Assembly: GCA_051453625.1 (NCBI GenBank)
Contig: JBOZIK010000001.1
Location: 14,540,780 to 14,604,779 of the forward strand
Reading direction: 5' to 3'
Source of the DNA: Welwitschia mirabilis
Lineage: Eukaryota; Gnetophyta; Gnetopsida; Welwitschiales
DNA length: 64,000 nucleotides
The position numbers and the translations under genes are program-made. How positions within the stretch are numbered: the first letter of the stretch is position 1; the number at the start of each line of letters is the position of its first letter. This document shows, piece after piece, positions 9,721 to 22,624 of this stretch. The notes beneath the pieces were generated by a model. That model saw nothing but the letters and a program-made list of their open reading frames with translations, did not search any database and had not been told where the DNA came from.

Positions 9721-12268
9721 CCAAAGGAGTTGGAAGCAAATAACTTAGTGAAATCCTAGCTTTTAGTGTGCTTGTTTCTTAATTCCTTGATATGGTTTTC
9801 TTGCTCTCTTTGCTTCGTTGCACAGAAACCCTGGTTATATATGTCTTTGTTTTTTTCCATCATCTTTTTTATCTTTGTATTATGTTAAGTTTTTGCCATG
9901 TGCTTCATTTTTGGTTTTTGTATTTAACAATATGTGTTGTTTGTTCTATTTTCTTTGATTTTTAGGAGACTTAGATTTTTTTTTTTTTTAAAGTGAATCT
10001 TTCACTTGCTTTCTTATTAATTGCAAGGAAGTTATACTCTCGCATGTAACGTTTTTACTAATGTACTTTCTAGATTTTATAGTTCCCTGATATATAGTTT
10101 TATTACTTTTCATATGTTATTATCTTGAAATATTATGTGATGTCAATAAGTGTGGTTTTGATCAACCTTTTTTTTAATTTGTTTTTCCTTTTTTTTTTGG
10201 CACTTTTACTCTTGTTTGCAATGTCACAAGAGGNNNNNNNNNNNNNNNNNNNNNNNNNNNNNNNNNNNNNNNNNNNNNNNNNNNNNNNNNNNNNNNNNNN
10301 NNNNNNNNNNNNNNNNNNNNNNNNNNNNNNNNNNNNNNNNNNNNNNNNNNNNNNNNNNNNNNNNNNNNNNNNNNNNNNNNNNNNNNNNNNNNNNNNNNNN
10401 NNNNNNNNNNNNNNNNNNNNNNNNNNNNNNNNNNNNNNNNNNNNNNNNNNNNNNNNNNNNNNNNNNNNNNNNNNNNNNNNNNNNNNNNNNNNNNNNNNNN
10501 NNNNNNNNNNNNNNNNNNNNNNNNNNNNNNNNNNNNNNNNNNNNNNNNNNNNNNNNNNNNNNNNNNNNNNNNNNNNNNNNNNNNNNNNNNNNNNNNNNNN
10601 NNNNNNNNNNNNNNNNNNNNNNNNNNNNNNNNNNNNNNNNNNNNNNNNNNNNNNNNNNNNNNNNNNNNNNNNNNNNNNNNNNNNNNNNNNNNNNNNNNNN
10701 NATAAGGAGTCTAGAAAACCTATCATTGAAGTTGGTGTGTACGAAAGATCATCATGAAAGACATTTGCATCCTACTATGTCTTGATTCATCCATGTAGAT
10801 TTACGTCATACATGGAAAACAAGACCCGTTCTAGTAAAGTTGAATATTAAGTATTCCACACTAGCGTCAATGTAAAGGATTTTGCCTTGGCTTTGTGGCA
10901 TTGTAGACTATTGTCTACATATAGAAAAGATGATTTGATTTAGTTTCATGTAAAATGCTTTGCATATAAGTGAAATTAGATATTTACCTTTAGCTTACAT
11001 TCATGTGCTACATCTAGGGGTAAAATTGTAGATGTTAATTAAGATCTTAGAATGTTCTTTTAATTAACATGTTTCTTTAGTATTTGATCCCTCTAAAAAC
11101 TACAATACCTTTATGCTTTTATTCTATGTTAGCAGGTTATAGATTTTAAGACATTTATGTTTTCATCCATGCTTCAAAATAACATGAGTGAAATGAATTT
11201 AATTTGTTGCAAATTATCTTCTCACCCTGTGGGTTTTTAAGGCAAAGGTCCTTTCATTTTTTAGATGTACAGGTGGATTTTGTTTTATGAATTATCAAAG
11301 TTTGTATTTGTTTCATTTCTAAATGACAATTTGTAACATGAAACTATTTGTGATTCACTTTTTATGTTATTATTCCTTATGCAAGTTTTGCTTCTTGCTT
11401 TTCTTATGTTTATTATCTTATAGCCTCCTAGTTCAACTAATGATAATCTAGAAGTATTGGCTTTGTTGCCTTTTTGTGTACCTTAACTAGCTTTAAATAA
11501 TTCTTTAATGTAACAACATTTAATTTTTACCTATGTACTGTAATGAAGAAATTTCATAGACCTCAAAATTCAAATTTATAGACATTTTTTGAGAACAAAA
11601 CATACTAGGTGCTGGAGAAAGGGATAGTGGGTTTGTTTAGATGGAATGATGGTATTTATTAAGACTTTGAATTCTTAGAAAAATGATGAATTTTAGTAAT
11701 ACTATCTATCTAAGACAAGAAACTTACTTTTTAGGGAAGTAAGCAAGATGTTTATTAATTTGGCTTAATAGTGGATGATGTACCAAAACAAGTGAGTGCA
11801 TATAAAATGCCATCAATTCTTATTCTTTTGAAAAAGGTAAAAAATTCTATTAATTTTGGGTGATCCTAAAGTAATCCTCGAAATAAAACAATCTTTAAAA
11901 TCATTGGTGTAAAGAAATTGACCCCATGACCAAAGCATTTGAATACAATGGTATGTAAAACCAAAATATACACAATGAAGAGGGCATTATAGAGAGTGCA
12001 TAATAGAGATAAAAAGCAATTAAGAGCTATATTAGAGCTTAAAATCTCAATCATCTTTGATTAAGAGATAAAAGCATAATTGTTGATAAACCATTTTACA
12101 TTTTTTCCTAATTTTAGATCCTTCTTAATTATTACTTTCTTTAGACATTGTGATGGAAAAAACATATTTCTTCATTTAGTCTAAGGTTGGAAAGCCCATT
12201 TAACAATGATTAAAATTAATATTATTTATTTAAAAATAATATTATTAATAAGATTATTTTAACATAAA
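9721..12268. other. AT-rich stretch with a 468-base gap, nothing recognised
   Basis: N run at 10234-10701. The flanks are AT-rich with T-runs and no readable domain on either strand. ORFs called across the gap are artefacts of translating N. Confidence 0.4.
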
Positions 12269-12753
12269 TGATATAGAAATATCATTGAAAAATAAAAATA
12301 AAAAATGTGTTTTAGTTAAGGGTCTACTTGCTAAGGTTTTAATGTGCTTATAAAATAAATTTTGTTTTATGTAATTGTCATGTAAGAATGAGTATCTAAT
12401 TAATTTAGCATGTTTAGAGGAAATTGAGGTGTAATGAATATCCTATGTTTAGAGGAATCTAGGTAAGGAATATGTGACATTTATGGGCTACTTATGGTAA
12501 AATGTGTAAGTGACTCATATTGGAGGACTTCTTCATGATTAAAATCCCTTCTAAATCTTTGTTAGTAGAGTGGTAAGAACGATGGACATTGAAGTGATTA
12601 AAGTGATAGAAGGTAGGTTGAGGATTTTGAAGGCCCCTACTGAAGAGAGCTCGTAAAATGCTCCAATACCTTGAAATCCTATATATTTCTTCTTTCTTTT
12701 CTATTCCTCACTGAATGCATAATTCCAAAAGTTTTCTTAAGGTTTTTCTTGCA
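12269..12753 (+). repeat. 5' LTR of the gypsy element
   Basis: Aligns with 18824-19381 over its length. Shared words include cattgaaaaataaaaataa, aatttagcatgtttaga, tatgtttagaggaat, gtgaggattttgaag (variant here) and ggtttttcttgca at the end. Begins TG and ends CA. Confidence 0.8.
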
Positions 12754-12886
12754 TTATTTATACATCATTTAACATGAGAGTAAATTCTGGATTTCTATGA
12801 ATTAGTCATTACTTTTTTATTTCAAAAAGGATGTTGCTAAAGAAACCAATAGATTCCCACCTGTAGAGGAGCCTTACGAGGCAAAA

Positions 12887-13120
12887 ATGATTTGTGGAAG
12901 ATATTTAATACATGATAAAGGTGTTGGTGATAAAGTTGGGTGTGGACTATACACCCAATCATATGAAGGTAGTTTAGAGAAGAAGCATGAAAAAGAGCAA
13001 TCTATGGTGGAGGATCCAACAAAAGAGGATGTTACGCAGAAAGATCGGATTGTAGAGGACCCTTTGAAAAGCTCTAATGAAGATGGAATTAAAGAACCTC
13101 ATAAACATGACACCATTTGA
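12887..13120 (+). CDS. Unrecognised 77-residue ORF in the gypsy leader
   Basis: An open stretch rich in Lys, Glu and Asp (for example KKHEKEQSMVEDPTKEDVTQ) between the 5' LTR and gag. I recognise no domain. It could be a remnant of an N-terminal gag extension or a chance ORF. No neighbour supports a separate gene. Confidence 0.2.
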   Translation: MICGRYLIHDKGVGDKVGCGLYTQSYEGSLEKKHEKEQSMVEDPTKEDVTQKDRIVEDPLKSSNEDGIKEPHKHDTI

Positions 13121-14339
13121 AGGAAGTCTGAAAGCAGAAAAGTATCAGGATTAGATCTGAGGCATTAAGTATGTTGTATTGTGTGTTATGCTTACCTAAT
13201 CTGCAAGTTATATCTCAAAATATTCTCAAGTAATGGCAAGCAAATACACAGGGTACAGAGTGAGTCAATCTGGGTTTATAAACTTAAAGAAGAAAATGAG
13301 TTAAAGAAGACCTAATTCCCTAGAAAAGAGAGAGGAAAGAAAAATAATGTTTTTGTATTTTTTATATTTAAAAAAATGAAATAAAATAATAATGCAAGAT
13401 AATGCAATGGAGTTATGAGATGCAAGGGAATGAATATGTAATAATCTAACATTTTTACCAACTTCTTGTCACCTAAGTTGGCCCTCATACTGTATATCAA
13501 AATTAGTTTTAATCTATGAGAGTATTATATTGATTTTAGCATAACATATAAGGAAGATAAGAGAGAAAAATCATAGAATAAACATCATCAATTTTATTAA
13601 TCAATAATGCTCATAACATCCACTTATAAATAGCAACGCCGTAATAGAGGATACACAACCCAACACCAAGGTAATTCTTCTCATAAGCGGATAGATCTCC
13701 TTGCCAAAGTTGCTTTCATGTCATAAGCACTTTAATTCCAAAAGAGACATCTGGAAATGGGAGGCCTAATGGTGTTTTTAAATTATTGGATAGTGGACTA
13801 ATTAAGCTAAATAACCAACTAGAATGGTTACATTACAATTTTAGTTAAAACCAAAACTTGATTCTTTGTCATCCATCAATGTTGTCCTCTAGTGGTAGGT
13901 GAGTGGCCACAATACAAATATAGTAATAGATGTACTGATTATTCAATGGTTACTGTCAATTATGCTTCTTAGAATCTAGTGATAGGTGGAATCTTATAGG
14001 TAGTCATTTTCTTCCTTTGTCTAACTACTACATGGACTTCTTAGAATTTGGTAGTAGGTAAAATCTGGTTTTCTCCTCAAACATGTTTCCCTTTAATGTT
14101 TATTTTTAGTGCTTTGTCTTCTAGTAGTAGGTGGAATTTAATTACTTTGTTTGCCAGTGATTTTTTAAATGCTTCATAATTACTTAATTTTAATCCAAAT
14201 TATGCTTAATTCTTCATTTGTATCCCTTGACATCAAAAGTGGTTAATTTGAATATTAAACTTAGAAAAAAAACATGAAAATGCACTCCAAATCATATGTC
14301 AAATGTGATAAGTTGGCTGCTTATTAGAGTAGTACTTTG

Positions 14340-15135
14340 AGATGGATGACATTGTTGAAGAAAAGAAGGTGAAGCTTATTTCACCTCGCTTGTAAAGAGT
14401 TGTAGCAAGTGGATAAAATTATGTTTAGAAGGGTCATTAAGATTAAGGTCTTTCAACCTCTTAGAGTTACATGAAGTAGTGTTTTTAAGACAAGTTCATG
14501 TTGCTCTTAAACAAAGAGGAAGATGATAAAAAAGATGCATCTACTTTAGTAAGAGAAAAGTCTATGACATCGTACTCAAGGATTTTTACATGCTTGCCAT
14601 TCAAGTAGGACATTTTGATTTTGGCATAGATAAGGTAACTAGATACATTACTAATTTAAAATATTTTATTCAAGATGATAGTTTTGTTATTATTCTTATA
14701 ACAATGGAAAGGCCTTAGAACTAAATTAAAAGTTGCAGTTAAAAAACAACTCCCATAGGGAAAGATTCAAAGGAAAGAAATAATAAAGAAGGGATGGTCA
14801 ATAAGGAGAAGAAGCAAACTAAAAATGCTAGAACAAAGGCAAATAAGACATTAAAGGGAGAGGATGTATCTATAGATGTTATAACCCACATTTTTGTAAG
14901 CTTTAATTAATAGGGTTTNNNNNNNNNNNNNNNNNNNNNNNNNNNNNNNNNNNNNNNNNNNNNNNNNNNNNNNNNNNNNNNNNNNNNNNNNNNNNNNNNN
15001 NNNNNNNNNNNNNNNNNNTTAATTAGGGTAATTAAGTTGGGGTGTTACAATAGAAGAAGAGGTAAAGGAGGTAATTTTTGGGAAGTCTACTATAAATGTC
15101 ATAAGGTAGGACAGAATTCTTGCAAGCATCACATG
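14340..15135 (+). pseudogene. gypsy gag remnant with degenerate zinc knuckle
   Basis: The sequence is interrupted by stops and by an N run. A degenerate CCHC knuckle, YYKCHKVGQNSCKHH, can be read near 15085-15130. It sits 600 bases ahead of the RT domain, as expected for gag. The N-terminal half is only inferred from position. Confidence 0.5.
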
Positions 15136-15744
15136 GTAACATAAGTAAAGAATTCATAAAGAAGGAATCATAAAATATTGCTAGTAAGAAATCAGAAACC
15201 ATGATTGTTAGAAGAACTCTCAAGCAAGATGCAAAAACTATTAAGAAGCCATTACAACATAGATAACTATTCAAAACTAAATGTAAGTGCAAGGTATGTA
15301 AAGTTGTTACTAATAATGAAATCACTCACACCTTGGTTTCTAACAAAATAGTGGAAAATTTAAAGCCTAAAGACCATATTACATCTTGCACAATATAGAC
15401 TCTCTTGGCCATAGAAGGAATTCCATATTATAATTATTGAACAGTGTTTGCTTTACTTTAAAATTGGTAACTTTCATGATCAAATTCATTTTCATGTTAT
15501 TCCTATGGATTTTGTCATCTATTATTGGCTAGATCATGGAAGTATGATATTGAGTGCATGCATAAATATGAGACAAATACTTGCATTATAATTAATAAAA
15601 ATAGAAAGATACTTAACATTTTTCCAAATCTAAAAGAGGTTCCAAGACATAAGACAAATGTATTTTCTTTAGAAGAAAGGAGGTGATAGAAGAAATAAAC
15701 AAAGAATGCTATGACATGGTAGTGATGTTGAAGATGTCTTCAAA

Positions 15745-16640
15745 GTGGTAATCAGAGTTGTCCCTGATAAAGATGAAAATGTATTAAAATCTTTTATAGA
15801 TATTTTCATTGATCAATGTCCTTCTAGTTTACCACCTATCAGGAGTATAAACCGTCTAATAGGTCTAGTTCCTAGGGCGTCACTCTTAAATAAAGCACCA
15901 TACAGAATGGCACCACATGAAGAAGAAAAGATAAGCAGATAGGTATAGGATGTGATAGTAAAAGGATCAATCATCATCATGTCTATTTTGGGAGTATTAA
16001 CTCCAAAGAAGGATAACAAGGAGATGTGCATGTGTGTTGATTCAAAAGCCACCAAAAAGATAATAAAAAATTATCACTTTTTTATGCCTTACATAGATGA
16101 TATTTTGGATTGTTTGATATATGCATCTGTTTTAAAAAAGATAGACTTAAAAAGTGGATATCATTATATTCATATCTAAGAAAGAGATGAATGGAAGGCA
16201 ACTTCTAAGACTCTAGATGGCTTATATGAATGGTTGATGATGTCATTCATATTGACTAAGGTTTCAAGTACATGATAGAGGTATTGAATCCTTTCCTTGA
16301 GAAGTTTGTTATTATTTTTATAAATATTATTTTAATATTTAGCAAGTGTGATGAATAGAGAATATTTAGTTTTTCAAAAGTTAAAGGAAGAGAAATTGAG
16401 TGAATGTAAATAGGTTTAACTCTGCCAAGCTAGAGTTAGTATTCTTTGAAATAGTTGCCTCTAAATATGGAATCAAGATGGATCCAAATAAGGTGAAGGT
16501 TATTCTGGATTGGCCTATACCGAGTTCAGCAAGGAATGCTCATACTTTCCATGGACTAGCAGGTTGCTATAGAACATTCATAAGGGATTTCAACAAGATT
16601 TGTTCACCAATATTAGTTACCATCAATAAGGATTAAGCCT
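15745..16640 (+). pseudogene. gypsy reverse transcriptase, decayed
   Basis: Readable family blocks in order: LPPIRSINRLIGLVPRAS and KAPYRMAPHEEE (15820-15935), the core block FMPYIDDILDCLIYASVLKK followed by IDLKSGYHYIHI (16080-16179), DEWKATSKTLDGLYEWLMMS, and the thumb/connection block IKMDPNKVKVILDWPIPSSA with HGLAGCYRTFIRDFNKICSP (16470-16610). The catalytic YxDD block near 16310 is destroyed by frameshifts. Several stops separate the blocks, so no functional enzyme is encoded. Confidence 0.9.
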
Positions 16641-16822
16641 TTAAGTGGATAAAGAAGGAAGATGAAGCATTTTAGCAGTTGAATAAGAACATTATTATAG
16701 AAACTAAACTAGCACTTCTAGATTTTAATAAGGCCTTTTATAGGGAACATGATGTAATCAGTAGAACAGTTGAAGAAGTGCTCACACAAGAAGGATAGCT
16801 CATTGTCTTCTTTACTCAAAAG

Positions 16823-17080
16823 ATGGATGATGCCAAGCAAAAGTACTTATCCTATGAAAAGGAGTTGCACACTATTTTGCAAGGATTGAAGAGGTGGAAA
16901 CATTGCTTGCTATATAATGAGCTCATTTTATACATGAATAACAAGGAATTTTACTACATGAATAATTGGAACGCGATAAGTGCAAAAGTGAGTGAATTTG
17001 GTAAAGGAGCTATAAGAGTTACCTTTGTAGTCAAGCACAAAAGAACAAAGACAAATAGAGTTGCAAATGCCTTAAGTTGA
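16823..17080 (+). pseudogene. gypsy RNase H remnant
   Basis: The 85-residue open stretch reads DDAKQKYLSYEKELHTILQG and LKRWKHCLLYNELILYMNNK, then VVKHKRTKTNRVANALS. These match the core and the C-terminal N-x-VADALS signature of gypsy RNase H. It is continuous in order with the RT block upstream, with the junction broken by stops. Confidence 0.88.
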
Positions 17081-17220
17081 ATAGTGTGCAAGGCAAGATC
17101 TTATGAATTTGATGTTGGTTTATCACATATTTTATATCTATATCATTGTGATCTAAACTTCAAGTATATAAGGATAGTAGGTCATACATTCTCAAAGAAT
17201 TAATAAGGGAAAAAATTTTG

Positions 17221-18000
17221 TCATAAAATAATCACAAAGACATGGTTGAACATCATGAGTTAGATAAATTACCTCACTCTAGGAGAGGCATGATTCCATC
17301 ATGGTAGGGGTGGATAAATTTATCAAGATCGTGAGATTGCTACATTGTTCTTTAAGAGATTGTACATCTTCATGTATTTCCAAAGACAATAGTTTTAGAT
17401 AAAGATGTCAATTTTGTTTCTTATTTGTGGAGGAGNNNNNNNNNNNNNNNNNNNNNNNNNNNNNNNNNNNNNNNNNNNNNNNNNNNNNNNNNNNNNNNNN
17501 NNNNNNNNNNNNNNNNNNNNNNNNNNNNNNNNNNNNNNNNNNNNNNNNNNNNNNNNNNNNNNNNNNNNNNNNNNNNNNNNNNNNNNNNNNNNNNNNNNNN
17601 NNNNNNNNNNNNNNNNNNNNNNNNNNNNNNNNNNNNNNNNNNNNNNNNNNNNNNNNNNNNNNNNNNNNNNNNNNNNNNNNNNNNNNNNNNNNNNNNNNNN
17701 NNNNNNNNNNNNNNNNNNNNNNNNNNNNNNNNNNNNNNNNNNNNNNNNNNNNNNNNNNNNNNNNNNNNNNNNNNNNNNNNNNNNNNNNNNNNNNNNNNNN
17801 NNNNNNNNNNNNNNNNNNNNNNNNNNNNNNNNNNNNNNNNNNNNNNNNNNNNNNNNNNNNNNNNNNNNNNNNNNNNNNNNNNNNNNNNNNNNNNNNNNNN
17901 NNAGAGATTGTACATCTTCATGTATTACCGAAGACAATAGTTTTAGATAAAGATGTCAATTTTGTTTCTTGTTTGTGGAGGAGTTTATGAAACATGATGG
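17221..18000 (+). pseudogene. gypsy integrase remnant around a gap
   Basis: The plus strand reads VHLHVFPKTIVLDKDVNFVS at about 17360-17420, resembling the integrase core strand that carries the second catalytic Asp (family form lPktIvSDRD). The same block is repeated after the N run (17905-17984) with a few changes. Only this core piece is readable; the zinc-binding and C-terminal parts are not recovered. Confidence 0.8.
17356..17984. repeat. Duplicated 80-base flanks around a 467-base gap
   Basis: Bases 17356-17435 recur at 17903-17984 with about three mismatches. The left copy stops at the N run and the right copy begins at its end. This is the signature of two overlapping contig ends or alleles placed side by side. 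Confidence 0.8.
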
Positions 18001-18823
18001 ATAATAGTTTGTAGAATTCTTTAGTATATCATCCACAGATAAATGAATAGATGTAAGTGGTGAATCATTGCATTAGAAGCTTGTTAAGATGACTTTTTAA
18101 ATGTAAACTAAATGAATGAGGAAATTACTTACTACTTATAGAATTTTTTTATAATAATTCAATGAATAGAGGTATAGGAAAATCATCAATTGAGGTGATA
18201 TATAGGTATCACATAAGGACACTAGATATGTTGCATAAGATGCTAAAAGCTTCAAAGAGAATTTTAAAGCTCCATTAGAATGTGCAACAAGCTTTAAAAG
18301 AATCAAACTTAAAGGATTGAGATGTAGAAGATAAGTATAAAAGACACATAGAAGTTAAGGAGGGTAACATAGTGATGGCATACTTATGGAAAGAAAGGTT
18401 TTTCACAAAAACATATAATAAGCTCAAGTTCTAGAATATTGGTTAATGTGGAATTATGAAGAAAATTTCACCAGATGCTTACTAGTTGGATCTTGAAGAG
18501 AATGTAGGTATTTCATCCATATTCAATGTTCTTGGCTTAGTAAAGTATAATAGAGAACCTGCAAAGGATGAAGCCTGAATTGCAGAGTCATAGAAGCTGA
18601 ACAAAGAGAAGTAAAATGTGAACAAGAGGATGATAATTCGTGAAAAATGAAAGTAGTAAACATAGAGGAAACTATATAAGGACTACTTAGTCAGTTATCA
18701 AGAGATTACCCAAAGGATGCAATTGAGATTTTAGAGGAGAAGGACCTAAGAATGAATTGTAGAAGTCCAACGAAGGAGGAGTACATTGCTTATGAAAGCT
18801 CACTTTAAAGTAGGCAAGGATGA

Positions 18824-19381
18824 TGTAGGAGCATCCTTGAAAAATAAAAATAAATAATATGTTTGACTTAGTAATATATTTGCTAAGTTTTTATTTTTCT
18901 TGTTTGGACAATAAAATTCGTCATGTGTCATTGTCAACTAAGGAGGAGTAGCCATTTAATTTAGCATGTTTAAAGGGAATCTATGTGTAACAAATATGCT
19001 ATGTTTAGAGGAATTTATACATGAGAAATATGTTACGTTTAGAATCTATTTATGGTAAAACATGTAAAAGGCTAATATTGAAGGATTGCTTGATGCTTAA
19101 GATTCCTCTTAAAGCCTTACAAACAAAGTAGAAGAGTAGGCATAACAGGCATTAAAGTAATCAAAGTAGTAGAAGCAAGGGTGAGGATTTTGAAGTCCTC
19201 TATTAAGGATAGCTTGTAGAAGCTCTGCTGAATGTGATTTCAGTTTGGAAGCTTTTACTTTTTGTATCATTAATATAAAGTGATTCCCTCATTGCCTCTA
19301 CTACTTGTACCTTGTATTTCTTCTTTTTTCTATTTCTTACTAACTACATACTTCCAATTTTTTTTAAAGGTTTTTCTTGCA
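18824..19381 (+). repeat. 3' LTR of the gypsy element
   Basis: Starts TGTAGGAGC after a purine-rich run (aggcaaggatga) and ends in the shared ggtttttcttgca. It is about 70 bases longer than the 5' copy, from an insertion in its second half or a deletion in the other copy. Confidence 0.8.
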
Positions 19382-21720
19382 TTAGCTTCCTATCAATAAA
19401 AATAATCAAATGCATGAAAAACATATAAAAATCTTAAATTACAAAAAGGTATTACAACAGAATTTAACAGAAATAAAGACATAGATGATATAGATGAGAG
19501 TGTGAGGAAAGTATCTTGTTCAAAGATGAACATGAATTCTACTTACAAAGGATGACTTGGTATTAAGAAAGGTAATTTAGACCAACACCCTTTCTTTTTT
19601 GTTAGTATATATTTATTTTTTAATTATTTTCTAGTATTCTTTTAGCTTTCACAAGTTTTTCATGTACAAAACTTCACTTAGTTTTCATTTCAAATAAGTA
19701 TATTTTTAAATAGAAACACTTAAATAAACCTTATATTAAATATGTTTAAGATTCATTGATTTGTAAGGGTCATCACTAACTTATCCCTAATTAACTAACA
19801 TTAAATGAATATTAAGGTTGATTTAAGTTCTTAAAACCTCAAATTGTAAGTAGTGGAGAAATGAGTGTTTATACTTATTACTATAAAGGATTAAGGTGGA
19901 GTTAATACAACTCATGTTAGTGAGTACTTTAATTAACACTATTTAAATATGAAGAAATACTTAGAGTCTATTTTATGAAGAAAATTTATCTTATAAAAGA
20001 TATGTCAAAAATGGATCCAATTTGTAAATAGATCGTAACAAATTGGTGAAAATGATAAAGGTGAGATTCTTTACNNNNNNNNNNNNNNNNNNNNNNNNNN
20101 NNNNNNNNNNNNNNNNNNNNNNNNNNNNNNNNNNNNNNNNNNNNNNNNNNNNNNNNNNNNNNNNNNNNNNNNNNACTCATGTTAGTGAGTACTTTAATTA
20201 ATACTATTTAAACATGAAGAAATACTCAGAGTCTATTTTAGGAAGAAAATTTATCTTATAAGAGATATGTCAAAAATGGACCCAATCTATAAATAGGTAG
20301 TAACAAATTGGTGAAAATCATAATCATAAAGGTGAGATTCTTTACCTTTAAAGTTGGTTTTACTTTATTTAACTTTTCTTTGCATTATAAAGCATGGACT
20401 ATGACTCTTTGAGTTCAAGGTTTAATTCTTAAATTCTTAGAAGGATGTGATGAATCGAAATATGGTGATCTGATGAAAATGAACAAACAATATTTTCTTT
20501 TAGCTTATTTGTGTGGTTGGCTATACCTTAAAAACAATTTAAAGGAATTGAAATTTTCTTGAAGGTGATTCAATCAATAAGACATAAAAACATCCAAGTT
20601 TTTCATTTAGTACTTGAAAGGAACAATTAGGGGGGAGTGTTACTAAGAAAAGAATGAGAAGACTTAGCAACAAAAAAGAAGCATCTTTCTTGCTTCTACA
20701 GTGAGGGGGGAAGCGTTAGTAACAAAAGGACTAGAAGACTTAGCAACGAAAAAAGAAGCATAAAAGAAAATCCAGTAAGTGATTTTCATTCAATGAGTGA
20801 AAATGGCATTTCTTTCATAATTTTGAAAGTATATCAATCAAAATAAAGTGGAGGATGCTCTTAAACCTTAAATGGAAGGGAAGAAAACAAAAATTATTTT
20901 GGTTGAAATGTTCTCGTTCTCATCTTGAATACTTTGTCTATTAACAAAATTGCATACAAAATGTACTTCGAGCCTAAGATCTTTAAAGTTTGTTTAACAC
21001 AATTCTGTTGATTGGTTAGACACTATGTGGCTTTAATACTGCTAAAAAGATCTACTAGTGCTTTAAAGTTTCAAGTAGTAAATGAGTCAAAGTGGTTATT
21101 AATTTTTTGAAATGACTTAAATTAATAGATCATGAAATCACATGAACAATTCTAGAATCATTTTCTACATACTTTGATTAATAATTATTTAATTTTAGAG
21201 AAGTAACAAGTCTTGACCATCTCTTATTGAGCTAATAAGAATCTTGAGAAATCATAAGTTGAAATTATGAAAAGAGATTAAAAAAAAAAAAAGAAGCATG
21301 CATATATTACTTTAAAATTTACCTCATGTATCTTAAAATTGTGTTTGGTAACCCTTCAACACTTAACTCTAGCATTTTGTTAAAAATAAGACTTTAACTT
21401 GCACATTCCTAAAAGTTATACAACGGAAACTTGTAAAAAGGCTAAACTTTATGGTTAAGTCTAAAATTTATCAAGGTTATAACACACAAACCTACATAAC
21501 CTACAACTTGTCAAAACAGCTAAAACATTTTACCATAAGAACTACATCCCCACATTCCTCTCAAAACCAATGTGGCTGTTCCAGTTATGTTTTTATAGAG
21601 GTGACAAAATATCAGTTCTAAGAAACATGGCGTTTAAACTTCAAAAAAGATAAAGAGAGAAATGATAATAATTTATTAAGTTTAAATTTTCAGAAAAAGG
21701 TTTTTACTTTCAAGTTAATG
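19382..21720. other. AT-rich stretch with gap-flanking duplication, no gene
   Basis: Bases around 19913-20074 recur after the 100-base N run at about 20175-20345 with few differences. A possible copia 3' end (purine run then TGTTACTAAG) lies at about 20632. No protein domain was readable here. Confidence 0.4.
20628..20768. repeat. Imperfect tandem duplication next to a G-run
   Basis: The block ggggggag...gttactaagaaaagaatgagaagacttagcaac...aaaagaagca at about 20632-20690 recurs with changes at about 20703-20765. The period is near 70 bases. Confidence 0.6.
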
Positions 21721-22379
21721 ATCAGGCTCTGCGCTAGGGTTGAAAGAAATGATTTACTTGCAGGAGTTGTTGAGAAAATGCTTGAAGAGAATCTGGAGCC
21801 ATTCTATGAGTACATTTTATTCCCTGGTTGCAGCGTATGTGGGTCTTGCGGACTTGCAGCGAGCTGAGAAGCTTGTTAAAGCTATGAAAGACAGTAGAAA
21901 AGACATATGTTCAATCTTAAAAGGCACTGATGTTGCATTTTCCGAGCAAAGGGATTATGAGAAGAATGGTTCTGGTTCTTCAAAACCAGTGTTGTTGCCT
22001 AGAATGTAGAGGCCTGATACCCGGATCTATACTACTGTGATGAAGGGATATATGCCCTATGCAGAGTGGGAGACTGCAAAAGTTATTCAGACGATCAACC
22101 AGATGCAGAACAGTGAGGATTCTGACGGTCGGCCAGGCCATGTCACTTATACTCACTGCAGTTTCAGCCTTTGTCAAGAGGGGCTTAAAGGATGAAGCCG
22201 ATTTTCTTCTCAAAGAAATGGTTTCTCAGGCAATTCCAGCAAACCATTTCACCTATGAGATTCTTTTAAACGGCTACTGCAACATTCTGGATATGCAAAA
22301 AGCAGAGGCCTTGTCTCAGAAGACGGGAGGAGTTGTCCTGCTGTTGTTTCTTACGGTAAATTACAATTCAAGCTATTAA
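21721..22379 (+). pseudogene. HCF152: HCF152-like pentatricopeptide repeat protein, broken fragment
   Basis: HCF152-type PPR proteins bind chloroplast RNA (psbH-petB region in Arabidopsis). Blocks in order: ARVERNDLLAGVVEKMLEEN (from about 21734), then after a shift FYSLVAAYVGLADLQRAEKL (21800-21870), then past a TAG at 22007-22009 the block RPDTRIYTTVMKGYM (22010-22054), then after another shift LTAVSAFVKRGLKDEADFLL and ANHFTYEILLNGYC (22140-22290), and finally PAVVSY in a third frame before a possible splice donor near 22350. These are consecutive 35-residue PPR units in the right order, with at least three frameshifts and one stop. The gene name is my recognition of the RPDTRIYTTVMKGYM region and of the order; other PPR proteins of the same subfamily are possible. 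No N-terminal transit peptide is present, so this is a partial, dead copy. Confidence 0.7.
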
Positions 22380-22620
22380 TACTAGAGGAGTTGATGCTAT
22401 TTTTTAAACAACTTGTTAGGGTTTCTAGTCCTTTTAAGCAATAGCTAAGTCCCTACCAATATAATCTGTTAGCATATGATTATCCTGTATAACATCATTG
22501 TATTACTTTTTATCCTAATTAATCTTATGGTTTTATGATTTCTTATTTCACAGTATCACTAAATTCTTAGAGAAATTTCTTGTCACTATGTATTGCTAAA
22601 TTTCTTACTTCAGAGTTTAC
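22380..22620. other. Between two gene fragments, nothing recognised
   Basis: AT-rich, intron-like sequence following the possible splice donor of the PPR fragment. No coding signal. Confidence 0.35.
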
Positions 22621-22624
22621 TGGT

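Larger units (their letters stand above)
12269..19381 (+). mobile_element. Old Ty3/gypsy LTR retrotransposon
   Basis: Two diverged LTRs (12269-12753 and 18824-19381) flank a plus-strand gypsy polyprotein in the order gag, protease, RT, RNase H, integrase, with integrase last as in Ty3/gypsy. Readable parts are broken by many stops and shifts. A convincing target duplication is not seen (ataaa versus ttagc), nor is a primer-binding site. The 1.5 kb between the 5' LTR and the first gag-like sequence is unidentified. N runs at 14919-15018 and 17436-17902 interrupt it. Confidence 0.85.

Noticed and set aside
10125-10785. Long ORFs on both strands spanning the N run
   Set aside because: They consist almost entirely of translated N. 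The same applies to long ORFs at 17395-17990, 43159-43807, 58036-58838, 59542-60270, 60682-61114 and 61533-62743.
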